Positions 15,034 through 22,026 of a stretch of 64,000 nucleotides of DNA are shown here, piece after piece (the stretch's first letter is position 1; each line of letters begins with the position of its first letter). The stretch comes from a virus. The notes under the pieces were generated by a model that worked only from the letters and a program-made list of their open reading frames with translations, was not told the origin of the DNA and made no database searches. Made by a program: the position numbers and the translations under genes. Location: IMG/VR virus record IMGVR_UViG_3300037054_000148, positions 1 through 64,000 of that record; one strand, given 5' to 3'.

Positions 15034-15232
15034 TGGTTTTGTCGGATCCAGCTACCTATCCGCAGTTTCATGCGGCTTCCGGGGGCCTCTGTAGCTTTTT
15101 ATGCGCTGCTACTAATTGGTTAGCATGAGCAACCCCGAAGGGGTTGAACAGAGGGTTACTATCCCTCGCCAATCACACATTCAAACCCAACACCGAAATG
15201 TTGGGAGGAGCATGGGCACTCCTTTGGTAGCC
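15034..15232 (-). repeat. tandem structured RNA module 1, unit b (199 bases)
   Basis: Second copy of the unit. Its end runs to the 3' end of tRNA-Leu (CAA). On the minus strand each unit begins with the hairpin AGGAG-TGCCCATG-CTCCT. Confidence 0.65.
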
Positions 15233-15301
15233 CAGGTGGGAGTCGAACCCACAGAACCCAGATTTTGAGTCTGGTACCTATACCAGTTCGGTTACTGAGC
15301 C
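15225..15301 (-). tRNA. tRNA-Leu (CAA) with a short variable loop
   Basis: Acceptor GGCTCAG/CTGGGCT, D stem ACC/GGT, anticodon arm CCAGA-CTCAAAA-TCTGG, T arm GTGGG-TTCGACT-CCCAC, encoded CCA. The variable loop is only five bases, whereas leucine tRNAs are class II; charging identity is therefore open. Confidence 0.8.
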
Positions 15302-15493
15302 ATTGTGTCTGAGTCACGGTCTATCAGACTACCCCCACCAAAGCCGATTTACGGAGTATCTTTGAATGAGTCTCTGGGGACCGGTTATAACGGACGGTCA
15401 GGAGCTTGCTTAATGCCCTTTAACGTTTCCTACAGCAAGCATCCGGCTTGGGTCATGAAGCCGCAGCCCCGGAGAGGACTGTTGACCCAGAGA

Positions 15494-15580
15494 TGGAGAC
15501 GGTGTAGGGAATTGAACCCTGGTTGCCCTGCCGGGACTGGTTTTGCAGACCAGCGTCAGATCCATCCGACCACCACCGTC
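15494..15580 (-). tRNA. tRNA-Cys (GCA) with enlarged variable arm
   Basis: Acceptor GACGGTG/CACCGTC, D stem GTC/GAC, anticodon arm CTGGT-CTGCAAA-ACCAG, encoded CCA. The variable region of about 15 bases forms CCC-GGCA-GGG. The 190 bases between it and tRNA-Leu (15,302-15,493) hold no gene; only a GCTTGCTTAATGCCC motif and short stems are visible. Confidence 0.82.
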
Positions 15581-15684
15581 TTAAGTAATCATGCTGAAGA
15601 ACGCGACTCTTCTTAGCTAGATGCTGAAATGCGTCAGCGATTTAAAGGCGTAAGACGCCTCAAACATGATTATGAACATTAGGC

Positions 15685-15825
15685 TCAGCGGTGCTTGTAG
15701 GCACGGGTGTGAGCTTTGGCGCGAACTGGGGCTTTGAGAGCACCAGTGCGGGTACGAATCGAAGCATTTTTCAGCTTGGATTTGTTGATTCGGTCGAAGT
15801 GTTCGACTTTAACCCGAGAGGCCAT
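15685..15825 (-). CDS. small very basic protein inside the RNA cluster (46 aa)
   Basis: A 46-residue frame starting MASRVKVEHF and ending AYKHR, with 14 Lys/Arg and 4 His and only 3 acidic residues. AAGGAG lies upstream, nine bases from the ATG. Composition recalls ribosomal-type RNA-binding peptides; an RNA chaperone-like role is a guess. A GGCGT-CTT-ACGCC hairpin with a short T-run follows 25 bases after the stop. Confidence 0.6.
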   Translation of the reverse strand: MASRVKVEHFDRINKSKLKNASIRTRTGALKAPVRAKAHTRAYKHR

Positions 15826-15913
15826 TTACCGCATCTCCTTTCTAGTAGCAGAGTTAGCTACTACTGATGCGGTCCCTCGCTTTCTTATTCGTCATGCGTC
15901 TCCTTTCGTGAGA

Positions 15914-15988
15914 TGGTACCGCCTAGGAGACTCGAACTCCTACAAAACACTTTAGAAGAGTGTTACCCGTCCATCAGGCGCAAGCGGC
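15914..15988 (-). tRNA. tRNA-Arg (TCT)
   Basis: Acceptor GCCGCTT/AGGCGGT, 3-bp D stem, anticodon arm ACACT-CTTCTAA-AGTGT, T arm AGGAG-TTCGAGT-CTCCT, encoded CCA. Confidence 0.88.
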
Positions 15989-15998
15989 ATTGAATTTT

Positions 15999-16073
15999 TG
16001 GTCGCCCCACGGAGAGTCGAACTCCGGTTGTTGCCGTGAAAGGGCACTCTACTTACCGCTATAGGATAAGGCG
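15999..16073 (-). tRNA. tRNA-Glu (TTC)
   Basis: Acceptor CGCCTTA/TGGGGCG, D stem CTAT/GTAG, anticodon loop CTTTCAC, T arm CGGAG-TTCGACT-CTCCG, encoded CCA. Confidence 0.88.
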
Positions 16074-16079
16074 AAGAGA

Positions 16080-16297
16080 CCTGTTAGCTAGCTCCACTTA
16101 CACAGGAACTCAGTGGTTGCCCCCACTAATCATGAGATAGAACGGGGATGATCTCAGCAGAATAGCGTCAAGGTCAAGTTCTGCTAGCACCTGGGGACCA
16201 CTGCGAAAAGCCCCATACGGAGTAGTGTTACGGGCTCTCATCCCCGGTGGGTTAACGTCACCACAACGATTTGACTTGCTTAAGGCCAGATCTTGGA
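16080..16297 (-). repeat. tandem structured RNA module 2, unit a
   Basis: Shares with unit b a 5' block (minus strand) CCTTAAGCAAGTC-AATCG-GTGACG and a 3' hairpin whose loop reads GAGTTCC-GTGTAA. The hairpin stem is CCACT/AGTGG here and CTCTC/GAGAG in unit b, again pairing conserved without sequence. Confidence 0.6.
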
Positions 16298-16301
16298 AAA
16301 A

Positions 16302-16520
16302 CCGGTTAGCTACTCTCATTTACACCGGAACTCATGAGAGAAGATTCTTGTAACCCTTGAATCTTACGAGAGGGAGGTTCCTTCAGTCGCGCAAAAGCGT
16401 ACGGAACCAACGCAGGGGGCTGCAATTAGCGAGGGTAGCCACCCCAGAGACCTGGACTATATCGCGTCACCGATTCGACTTGCTTAAGGTCGGATTTGGA
16501 GCCGGTCCCTCCAGCAAAGA
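16302..16520 (-). repeat. tandem structured RNA module 2, unit b
   Basis: Second copy, offset about 204-222 bases from unit a, with interior stems GGTTCC/GGAACC near 16,377-16,405 and GATTCTTG/CAAGAATC-type pairing near 16,340-16,360. Confidence 0.6.
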
Positions 16521-16976
16521 GGGTGCTTACCCGGCATGATTGAAACCAGTCACCAGTTTTGGATGGCAGTTGCAGAATTTGCGATAACTGGGGGGATCTT
16601 GTTTCTTTTACCCTCATCTGCATCTTACTGATTGGGACACCTCAGCGGGGACTCTTCCTACCCGCATCTCGTTTCGAGGTCTGTAATGCAAGCCGTTGCA
16701 ACGGCTCACCAGAACCTAGTGCTGTTAGGGGGTTGAGAGTGTGGGCCACGAGATTGCACCAACTACCACACGAGTTGTCACCCGCCTTACCTCTGAGGTG
16801 AGATTATGGCCGGAGCCTGTCCCGGCTGTCCTAATTCATCATTGCTGGTCACTGGCTTCTCTGGGAATCAGCTTCCTCGTTTCCGAAGGCTCCGTTCCCT
16901 CCACCTATCAGTTTTGACTCCCGCTTCGGACTTCCATCGGAATATCAAGTGTGAGGGGGCTAGTCCTCACGGTCAT
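16521..16976 (-). ncRNA. structured non-coding region
   Basis: About 450 bases without a gene; stems include GTGAGGGGGCTAGTCCTCAC at 16,950-16,969 and AGCCGTTGCAACGGCT near 16,690. It ends directly before the oversized tRNA-like gene at 16,977. Confidence 0.35.
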
Positions 16977-17143
16977 TGGTAGCGGAGGCAGGACTTGAAC
17001 CGTGCCACCTCATTCACAGAATACTCAAGGAGTTACTCATCCAGTTTCTACTGAGAGGATCGTCGCGCTTCACCTCATTTTCGTCCCTGTCTTTCTTTCC
17101 AATTTTTCCTGCGAGTCGCTCTAACCAGATGAGCTACTCCGCC
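16977..17143 (-). tRNA. oversized tRNA-like RNA (167 bases)
   Basis: Acceptor GGCGGAG/CTCCGCT, D arm TA-GCTC...GAGC, T arm GCA(C)GG-TTCAAGT-CCTGC with a bulged C, encoded CCA. About 80 bases lie where the anticodon loop should be, flanked by a possible stem ACTCG/TGAGT and followed by an ATTC-TGT-GAAT variable arm. Either an insertion in the anticodon loop or a tRNA-like end on another RNA. Confidence 0.5.
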
Positions 17144-17155
17144 ATGGGTAATGAA

Positions 17156-17228
17156 TGGTGAAAAAGGAAGGAATCGAACCCCCGACCTCCTCCTGAACGG
17201 AGGTGCTCTAACACTGAGCTACTTCTGC
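17156..17228 (-). tRNA. tRNA, anticodon uncertain (TTC by spacing)
   Basis: Acceptor GCAGAAG/CTTTTTC (one mismatch), D stem GCTC/GAGC, T arm GGGGG-TTCGATT-CCTTC, encoded CCA. The anticodon arm is 15 bases (CCTCC/GGAGG); a 7-base loop would be CGTTCAG, which lacks U33. Confidence 0.65.
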
Positions 17229-17229
17229 G

Positions 17230-17378
17230 TGGATGGCGTGGACGGAATCGAACCGCTCTGCGCTTTGAGCCTTGCAAAGCCCTCAGCACTTCCCTCACCC
17301 TCATCTCCTTAAGACCAGTGGTACCCTGATCAGAGACAAGCGGCACTCTGTCCGAAGAGTGTAAAGAGGCCCAAGCCA
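17230..17378 (-). tRNA. oversized tRNA-like RNA (149 bases)
   Basis: Acceptor TGGCTTG/CACGCCA with one mismatch, T arm with GCGG-TTCGATT-CCGT, and TCCA end. The interior has hairpins CACTCT/AGAGTG, GATCAG/CTGGTC and GCTTTG/CAAAGC instead of normal D and anticodon arms. It ends two bases from tRNA-Pro. Confidence 0.4.
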
Positions 17379-17379
17379 T

Positions 17380-17456
<77 letters not shown>

Positions 17457-17465
17457 ATTTGATTC

Positions 17466-17611
17466 GTAGTGGGGGCTGTCTTTACAACAGCGACATAGGA
17501 TTGCTTGAGGGCTGGATCAGAGCGGCCTCAACCGTGCTCACATTCATTACTAAGCAGCCCCTTACTATGTACACTTTCGGGAGCCTCTTTTCATCTTCTG
17601 AGCTACCCCAC
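17466..17611 (-). other. tRNA-like RNA without a canonical T loop (146 bases)
   Basis: A GTGGGG/CCCCAC acceptor-like helix, a TAGCTCAG D-arm-like start and a five-bp arm GCTGT-TGTAAAG-ACAGC at the T-arm position. The T loop does not match TTCRANY and no CCA follows. Weak, but it continues the row of oversized tRNA-like units. Confidence 0.3.
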
Positions 17612-17620
17612 CTTATTTTA

Positions 17621-17725
17621 TCAGGACTATCGGACTCGAACCGACCACCCCGCCCTTATCGGGGGCTGAGCTAGAACCAAACCAAGGCAACTAGTATGCC
17701 ACACCAGACTTCACTGGCGGTCCCG
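17621..17725 (-). tRNA. oversized tRNA-like RNA, possible CTA anticodon
   Basis: Acceptor CGGGAC/GTCCTG, D stem CCAG/CTGG, T arm GTCGG-TTCGAGT-CCGAT. The first internal hairpin GGCA-TACTAGT-TGCC would place CTA (reading the amber codon UAG), but with A at position 33. About 40 bases follow as a variable region with a GC-rich CCCC/GGGG stem. No encoded CCA. Confidence 0.4.
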
Positions 17726-17830
17726 ATTGGTTTCGCAGACAAAACTGATATTCTCCTTGTTGGTCCCCTCCTCGCGGGTTCGCGCCTCCTTATAGGTCGT
17801 GGCGTGAAGCTGGGGCTGTCTGCTGAAATT

Positions 17831-17971
17831 TGGTCGCGGAGTGAGGAATTGAACCTCACAACCCCTTATAGATACTCAGTCGAGCTACTAGGAGAGTGGG
17901 TTCCGGACCCCCTTCGCCGTTCAATCCACGACTTTTCTCTAAAAGCGAGTCTTTCATTTAAACGATCCGCG
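17831..17971 (-). tRNA. oversized tRNA-like RNA (141 bases)
   Basis: Acceptor CGCGGA/TCCGCG, D stem GTTT/AGAC (like the tRNA-Ile-like gene), T arm TGAGG-TTCAATT-CCTCA, encoded CCA. Anticodon arm unclear (CTTTT-AGAG-AAAAG); about 70 extra bases follow, including a GGGT-CCGG-AACCC type hairpin. Confidence 0.5.
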
Positions 17972-17984
17972 AAGATTTGTGGGT

Positions 17985-18660
17985 AGGATCACACATTCCC
18001 ACCCCGTGCCAGAAGTTTAGTGACGCTATGGCTGGGGTGCCAACACTTTGGAATCGTGAGGCTGGCCTGAAGCGTCCTGGCTCGTGCGTCTACTCACTTA
18101 ACCCGGCCTTGTCTTCTGCTCCCGGTTTCCCGGTGAAATCAGAACCTAATCATTTCCGGATCATACCCAATTCTGCTTTCCCGAAGCACCTGATATTCTC
18201 GCTTCACAGACTCTAAGGGTATTTGTTTGAGCAGGTTGCAAAGAATCGATATGAGGTTTTGGTGAGACCCCTTACTCGAACCATTCTATGCCTCATGGTT
18301 CCTGTCAGGATTTTGCAGCGTAGATTCAAGAGCTTTCATTGGGCTCCCGTGTAGCACCTGACTGTCTCCCAGCCGTCAAGCTGGTATGGCCGGTTGACGC
18401 CGGTCACGCGATATACCCACGTTTTTCGTTTGGCACTGGAAAACGTGGAAACCTTTGGCCATAACCCCAACAATCTACGGTGCCGGTTTACCAGTCACGA
18501 GCGTAGAAACATCGTTGAGAGAGAAGCTGATTCGCCGGTTCCCGGTCTACTCTTAACGCCGCCGTGCGAGGGCTAATTAGCGAAGAGTGGAATTGTTGAC
18601 TCCAGGTTTATTTAAACTCTGTCTAGGTTCCCAGAGGTCCATTCCTGAAAATCCCCATCA
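17985..18660 (-). ncRNA. structured non-coding region near the cluster promoter
   Basis: About 680 bases without a supportable gene. Stems include CCGGTTGACGCCGG near 18,390 and ACGTTTTTCGTTTGGCACTGGAAAACGT at about 18,419-18,446 (the latter is written here in two parts: ACGTTTT and AAAACGT). It is the first part of the leftward RNA transcript after copy D. Confidence 0.35.
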
Positions 18661-18672
18661 GCAGAATAAAAC

Positions 18673-18760
18673 TAGACGCCTCTGCCCTCTTGATTTTTGG
18701 AGAAGAGTGCGGAACTCCTGGCATGGGGTTTCCCCCTAGGTTGGTTGCTGCAAGCGTCTT
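18673..18760 (-). ncRNA. dispersed RNA element, copy D
   Basis: Closing helix AGACGC/GCGTCT, junction TTGCAGCAACC on the minus strand, then CCT-GGGG-GAAA-CCCC...AGG, GAGT/ACTC and CTCTT/AAGAG hairpins. It is the first copy transcribed from the cluster promoter. Confidence 0.55.
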
Positions 18761-18962
18761 AAGATTTGTATGGGCCTTCACTAGTTGCCCACCCACCAGC
18801 ACTTAACTTTATACAGAACAGGAGAACCTGCGGCTGGTTTCCGCCAGATGCCCTAAAGCACCAAGCAAGTCATTTCTAAAAACATATATTCAGTTGTCAA
18901 GTTGGTTCATTTCCCAGTTTCCTGGGGTTTCGAGGGTGACCTTGATCTAACCCTCTGAACTT

Positions 18963-18992
18963 ATTATACCGTGTATTGAGGGGTTCTGTATA
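18963..18992 (-). promoter_or_regulatory. sigma70-like promoter of the RNA cluster
   Basis: Minus strand -35 TATACA, 18 bp spacer, consensus -10 TATAAT. No open reading frame lies downstream until the tRNA block, so it drives RNA genes. Confidence 0.78.
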
Positions 18993-19012
18993 CCTTTTTC
19001 TTCAGAAAGTTT

Positions 19013-19477
19013 TCAGAGTTCCCAGGTTCCTTGAAAATATGCTGCCATCCCGTCGAAGATCTCTTCGTTAGGGCAGAGGAGCCGGATGTTCATCAAAAAC
19101 TTGTGACCTGGGGGAACTTCTTTGTTGCAGTTGTGCCAATCGTAATCTTCCCAGACTCTTCGCTTGGCTAATTCTCCCCATACAGAGACTAATACTCTGG
19201 TTGGAGCCCAGTCAGGGAGTTGGATCAAAAGAACGTTGTGACCGGTAGGAAAGCAAGCCTTTTCAACAGCTTGCATGAAGAAATGACGGAGTAGAGAGGT
19301 CAGCCAGGGGGTGTCCTCGGTGGCCGGAACTTCAAATGCCCAGCCATCCGCCTCACCCACCTTGCAGGGACGACCCGCACGGGAAAGAATGGTGCTGACC
19401 CTATCAAAGGATACGACATAATCTGCATCCCAATGGGTTAGCAGCGGATTTCTGGTGTATTCGAACTTCATGCCCAT
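19013..19477 (-). CDS. hypothetical protein (154 aa)
   Basis: Product of 154 residues with a tryptophan-rich C-terminal half (DWAPTRVLVSVWGELAKRRV). No domain recognised. It is the last gene before the RNA cluster and ends 20 bases upstream of the cluster promoter. Confidence 0.6.
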   Translation of the reverse strand: MGMKFEYTRNPLLTHWDADYVVSFDRVSTILSRAGRPCKVGEADGWAFEVPATEDTPWLTSLLRHFFMQAVEKACFPTGHNVLLIQLPDWAPTRVLVSVWGELAKRRVWEDYDWHNCNKEVPPGHKFLMNIRLLCPNEEIFDGMAAYFQGTWEL

Positions 19478-19478
19478 G

Positions 19479-19808
19479 CTATCTATTACTCCGTTTCAGG
19501 TTACAGGCGGAGCAAAGTGTTTTGATCCACCCATCACTACGAGCTTCTCCCGGAAGTCCACAATACTCACAGGTCTCAGCGCACTCTGCTTCAGCTTCCC
19601 TGATGATACGATCTGCTTCAGCGTGAACGCAAGAAGTGTAAATCCGGAGGAGCCCGAACTTTTCCTTCACCTGAACGATCTGGGGAGGATCGGGGAGAGC
19701 AGTGATGCGAACAATAGCCTCCTCCACGATGGGCATCCACCCATCTCCGATATCCATACCCCAGAATCGAGGGACAAACATGTGGGGATACTGCTCCTGA
19801 ATATTCAT
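19479..19808 (-). CDS. conserved phage/bacterial protein with zinc knuckle (109 aa)
   Basis: Product of 109 residues. Order: GDGWMPIVEEA, VQVKEKFGLLRIY, a helix ending IIREAEAECAETCEYCG, then GEARSDGWIKTLCSAC. The CxxC...CxxC pair likely binds zinc. I recognise this GDGW-VKEKFG-CEYCG pattern from unknown proteins common in phages. It starts inside the stop of the kinase-like gene (ATGA). Confidence 0.7.
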   Translation of the reverse strand: MNIQEQYPHMFVPRFWGMDIGDGWMPIVEEAIVRITALPDPPQIVQVKEKFGLLRIYTSCVHAEADRIIREAEAECAETCEYCGLPGEARSDGWIKTLCSACNLKRSNR

Positions 19809-20230
19809 ATGGAATAGTATCCTTCAAACACATCGATCCGCTCAGCCATCTTACGGACGGACTCCAGCGGGACTCCGTGAGTGTTTCGGGCCGCGCAGAC
19901 CTCCGGATCGACCTTGAAGACCTTCAGCCACACCTCGTAGCCAGCCCTCTTCGCCGCATCCACATACTCCTTGCGCTCCCAGTCACGGGTGTTGGTATTG
20001 TCCACGAAGATGGTGAACAGGCCGCAAGCCAGACAATGCTTGAACTTTTCCAGGCAGGCCGCATGAGCCCTACCCAGAAGACCAGGGTTGAAGTTGTAGC
20101 TCCCATCCGGCTGGAGGAAATAGTGGTCCGCAGAACAGACCTCAAACTCCCCCTCCAGTTCGTAGTTCTGGATCCAGGTGGACTTGCCACAGCCGGAAGG
20201 GCCGACCAGGATGATGACACGCTTTTCCAT
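19805..20230 (-). CDS. P-loop kinase-like protein (AAA_33 / polynucleotide-kinase type)
   Basis: Product of 141 residues. Walker A GPSGCGKST at 10-18, strand EVCSADHYF near 36, FVDNTNTRDWE near 76 and an arginine-containing lid region (CAARNTHGVP). This layout is shared by small ATPases related to T4 polynucleotide kinase and N4BP2. Phosphorylation of nucleic acid ends is plausible given the RNA ligase and 2H enzyme elsewhere; the substrate cannot be read from sequence. Own promoter directly upstream, with GAGAGG before the ATG. Confidence 0.75.
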   Translation of the reverse strand: MEKRVIILVGPSGCGKSTWIQNYELEGEFEVCSADHYFLQPDGSYNFNPGLLGRAHAACLEKFKHCLACGLFTIFVDNTNTRDWERKEYVDAAKRAGYEVWLKVFKVDPEVCAARNTHGVPLESVRKMAERIDVFEGYYSI

Positions 20231-20246
20231 TTCATACCTCTCTGTT

Positions 20247-20275
20247 ATTATACTCGATTGCAGAGCTTATGCCTA
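20247..20275 (-). promoter_or_regulatory. sigma70-like promoter, leftward
   Basis: Minus strand -35 TAGGCA, 17 bp spacer, -10 TATAAT; overlaps the stop of the zinc ribbon gene and drives the kinase-like gene. Confidence 0.65.
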
Positions 20276-20461
20276 CAGGTAAATCTGCTTCTGGCATTTC
20301 AGGCAAACGATGTAGCGGTAGTCGTCAGACCCACCACCATAATCATAATCCGTTCCGGACAGCACATCAGCAGGAACGTATTCCATCGTTGCCCCACAGT
20401 TCTTGCAAATCACCCGCTTAACCACACTGGGGTCGGGGCCTTCACTGATTAGACGAGCCAT
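20273..20461 (-). CDS. small zinc-ribbon protein (62 aa)
   Basis: Product of 62 residues with CKNC near 19-22 and CLKC near 53-56, a classical zinc ribbon, separated by an acidic/glycine loop (DYDYGGGSDDY). Possibly nucleic-acid binding. Role unknown. Confidence 0.65.
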   Translation of the reverse strand: MARLISEGPDPSVVKRVICKNCGATMEYVPADVLSGTDYDYGGGSDDYRYIVCLKCQKQIYL

Positions 20462-20506
20462 TGGAACCCCTTACATGAACTTCAAAAGAATCAAGCGTTG
20501 AAGGAA

Positions 20507-20797
20507 CTACTTCAGCCACATGAAAGTGAGACTGCATAGGCCAAGAGTGACCATGACGCCGACTGTACCGAGAAGCTCCATCAGCCATCTCTTCATGATC
20601 TCCGAGAGATCCTGGGACTGCTTCATTGCTTCGTCCCAGTTGGTATTCCGCATGTTGACGTAGGAGATGAGAAGGGAGATGGCCATGGCCAGTCTGTAAG
20701 AGGGGGGGAAGTGGCCGAACAGAGCAATGAGGTAAATAGCCCCACCTCCAATCGCCACTGACAGGATGAGGGGGAAGATCAACAGGAATTTCTTCAT
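20507..20797 (-). CDS. small membrane protein (96 aa)
   Basis: Three hydrophobic stretches: LLIFPLILSVAIGGGAIYLIAL, YRLAMAISLLISYV and LLGTVGVMVTLGLCSLTFMW. The middle region is amphipathic (WDEAMKQSQDLSEIMKRW). No family recognised. Overlaps the next membrane gene by four bases. Confidence 0.6.
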   Translation of the reverse strand: MKKFLLIFPLILSVAIGGGAIYLIALFGHFPPSYRLAMAISLLISYVNMRNTNWDEAMKQSQDLSEIMKRWLMELLGTVGVMVTLGLCSLTFMWLK

Positions 20798-21033
20798 GAC
20801 TGCTCCTTTATCATGTTATGGATCATGGTCCATGCGATGGGGAAAAACACACTGGCGAAGATGAGCGTTAGGACGAGAGTGGGGAAACTAATGTTGAATT
20901 TCTTGAATCCCGCCTTCCCACCGTAGATGAAAGCGTAAGTGGTCAGGAGTCCCAGGAAGAGAAAAGTCCCAGCCGAAAGTGCGCCCCAGAGGGCCAGTGA
21001 ATAGTTTAACACGGTTCCACCTCGAATGTCCAC
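20794..21033 (-). CDS. small membrane protein (79 aa)
   Basis: Two hydrophobic segments (YSLALWGALSAGTFLFLGLL and PTLVLTLIFASVFFPIAW). Its start overlaps the end of the phosphoesterase gene by about 28 bases; translation may begin at a later codon. It pairs with the adjacent membrane protein, and the two may form a complex. Confidence 0.55.
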   Translation of the reverse strand: MDIRGGTVLNYSLALWGALSAGTFLFLGLLTTYAFIYGGKAGFKKFNISFPTLVLTLIFASVFFPIAWTMIHNMIKEQS

Positions 21034-21641
21034 GGTTTATTAACCGGAAGCTGCCTTTCATTGCAGATCGCTGCATTGATATAGAAGGTGTCAATGACGC
21101 TCTTGGCCCCATAGCCAACATGACAATGACCAAAGCAGTGGAATTTGGGCTTTGCACGGCTGACTTTTTGAAGCAAGTCATAGCTTCCGATATGGCGAAG
21201 CTTGAAGTCCTGGGCCACCTCATCCAGAATCCCACGAGGGGGGCAGTGGGTGATAAGGATATCCAGACCATCAGGAATCCGTTCGTAGATTTCCATCAAA
21301 TCCTCCTCCTCCCTATTGAAGGCCCAATTATGAAAGTAGGGCTGTTGAGGGGTTCCGAAAATTTTGAGTCCTCCCAACTCCAGGTAGTCATCCTCCAGAT
21401 AAGTGATGCCGTTGTCCTTGAGAATCAGACGGGCCACCGTGGGGTTCTGTTCGAAAAGGAAATCATGATTTCCGGCGACAAACAACTTATTGGGATGGGG
21501 AAGTTTTCCGAACCACTCAGCGAACAGAGTGACTTCGCGGATCGTCCCCCTCTCAGTCGCGTCCCCACAATGAATAACGAGATCGCCTTCAGGAACGGCG
21601 ACCTCGTAGTTGTGGGTATCGGAAAGAAACACAGTCTTCAT
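21006..21641 (-). CDS. calcineurin-like metallophosphoesterase
   Basis: Product of 211 residues with the full motif set: SDTHN (5-9), HCGDA, GNHDF, ITHCPP and GHCHVGYG, giving the di-metal site of the family. It resembles the small single-domain enzymes that act on nucleotides, cyclic nucleotides or phosphoproteins. Its -10 box ends seven bases before the ATG and there is no Shine-Dalgarno sequence, so the mRNA is probably leaderless. One of three such enzymes in the window. Confidence 0.88.
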   Translation of the reverse strand: MKTVFLSDTHNYEVAVPEGDLVIHCGDATERGTIREVTLFAEWFGKLPHPNKLFVAGNHDFLFEQNPTVARLILKDNGITYLEDDYLELGGLKIFGTPQQPYFHNWAFNREEEDLMEIYERIPDGLDILITHCPPRGILDEVAQDFKLRHIGSYDLLQKVSRAKPKFHCFGHCHVGYGAKSVIDTFYINAAICNERQLPVNKPWTFEVEPC

Positions 21642-21647
21642 GTAGTT

Positions 21648-21677
21648 AGTATACCCAGAAAGTTAGCGATTTGTATA
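21648..21677 (-). promoter_or_regulatory. sigma70-like promoter, leftward
   Basis: Minus strand -35 TATACA, 18 bp spacer ending in GGG, -10 TATACT. It abuts the phosphoesterase start codon. Confidence 0.7.
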
Positions 21678-21685
21678 TAGAAAAC

Positions 21686-22015
21686 TTACCAATCGCTGCT
21701 GGATCCGCCCCCATCAGAACTTCCACCTCCGGAGGAGAAAGAGTCATCTGAAGAGGCTGAAGAACTGGATGAATCATCGGAGCTACTGGATATCGAGAAG
21801 CTGGACGAGTCATCGTCATCGCTGGAAGAACTGAAGCTGCTGCTCGACGTATGAGAGGAGGTGTCAGAAGAGGGCATGAAGCCGTCCTCCTGCCCCTGCT
21901 TGCGGAGAAGCTGTGCGAGGCGAACCCTCTGGGCATTGTCCAGATAGTGGCCGTGTCGCTTCAGATCGAGCAGGCCCCTGAGTTCATGGTCTTCCGAGTA
22001 AGTAAGTGTGCTCAT
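21686..22015 (-). CDS. protein with Ser/Asp/Gly-rich tail (109 aa)
   Basis: The first 50 residues are ordinary (SEDHELRGLLDLKRHGHYLDN). The rest is almost only Ser, Asp and Gly and ends GGGSSSDW. The same kind of tail, also ending GGGSSGSW, follows the neighbouring TPM gene behind its amber codon. TPM-family proteins in bacteria often have such a tail, so this looks like a separate gene built on the same module. The stop of the TPM tail frame lies just upstream. Confidence 0.6.
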   Translation of the reverse strand: MSTLTYSEDHELRGLLDLKRHGHYLDNAQRVRLAQLLRKQGQEDGFMPSSDTSSHTSSSSFSSSSDDDDSSSFSISSSSDDSSSSSASSDDSFSSGGGSSDGGGSSSDW

Positions 22016-22026
22016 GTCTGCCTCCT

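Noticed and set aside
16977-17143. Group I intron in a tRNA
   Set aside because: The insert is about 80 bases, far too short for a group I core, and no P7/P3-like pairing was found.
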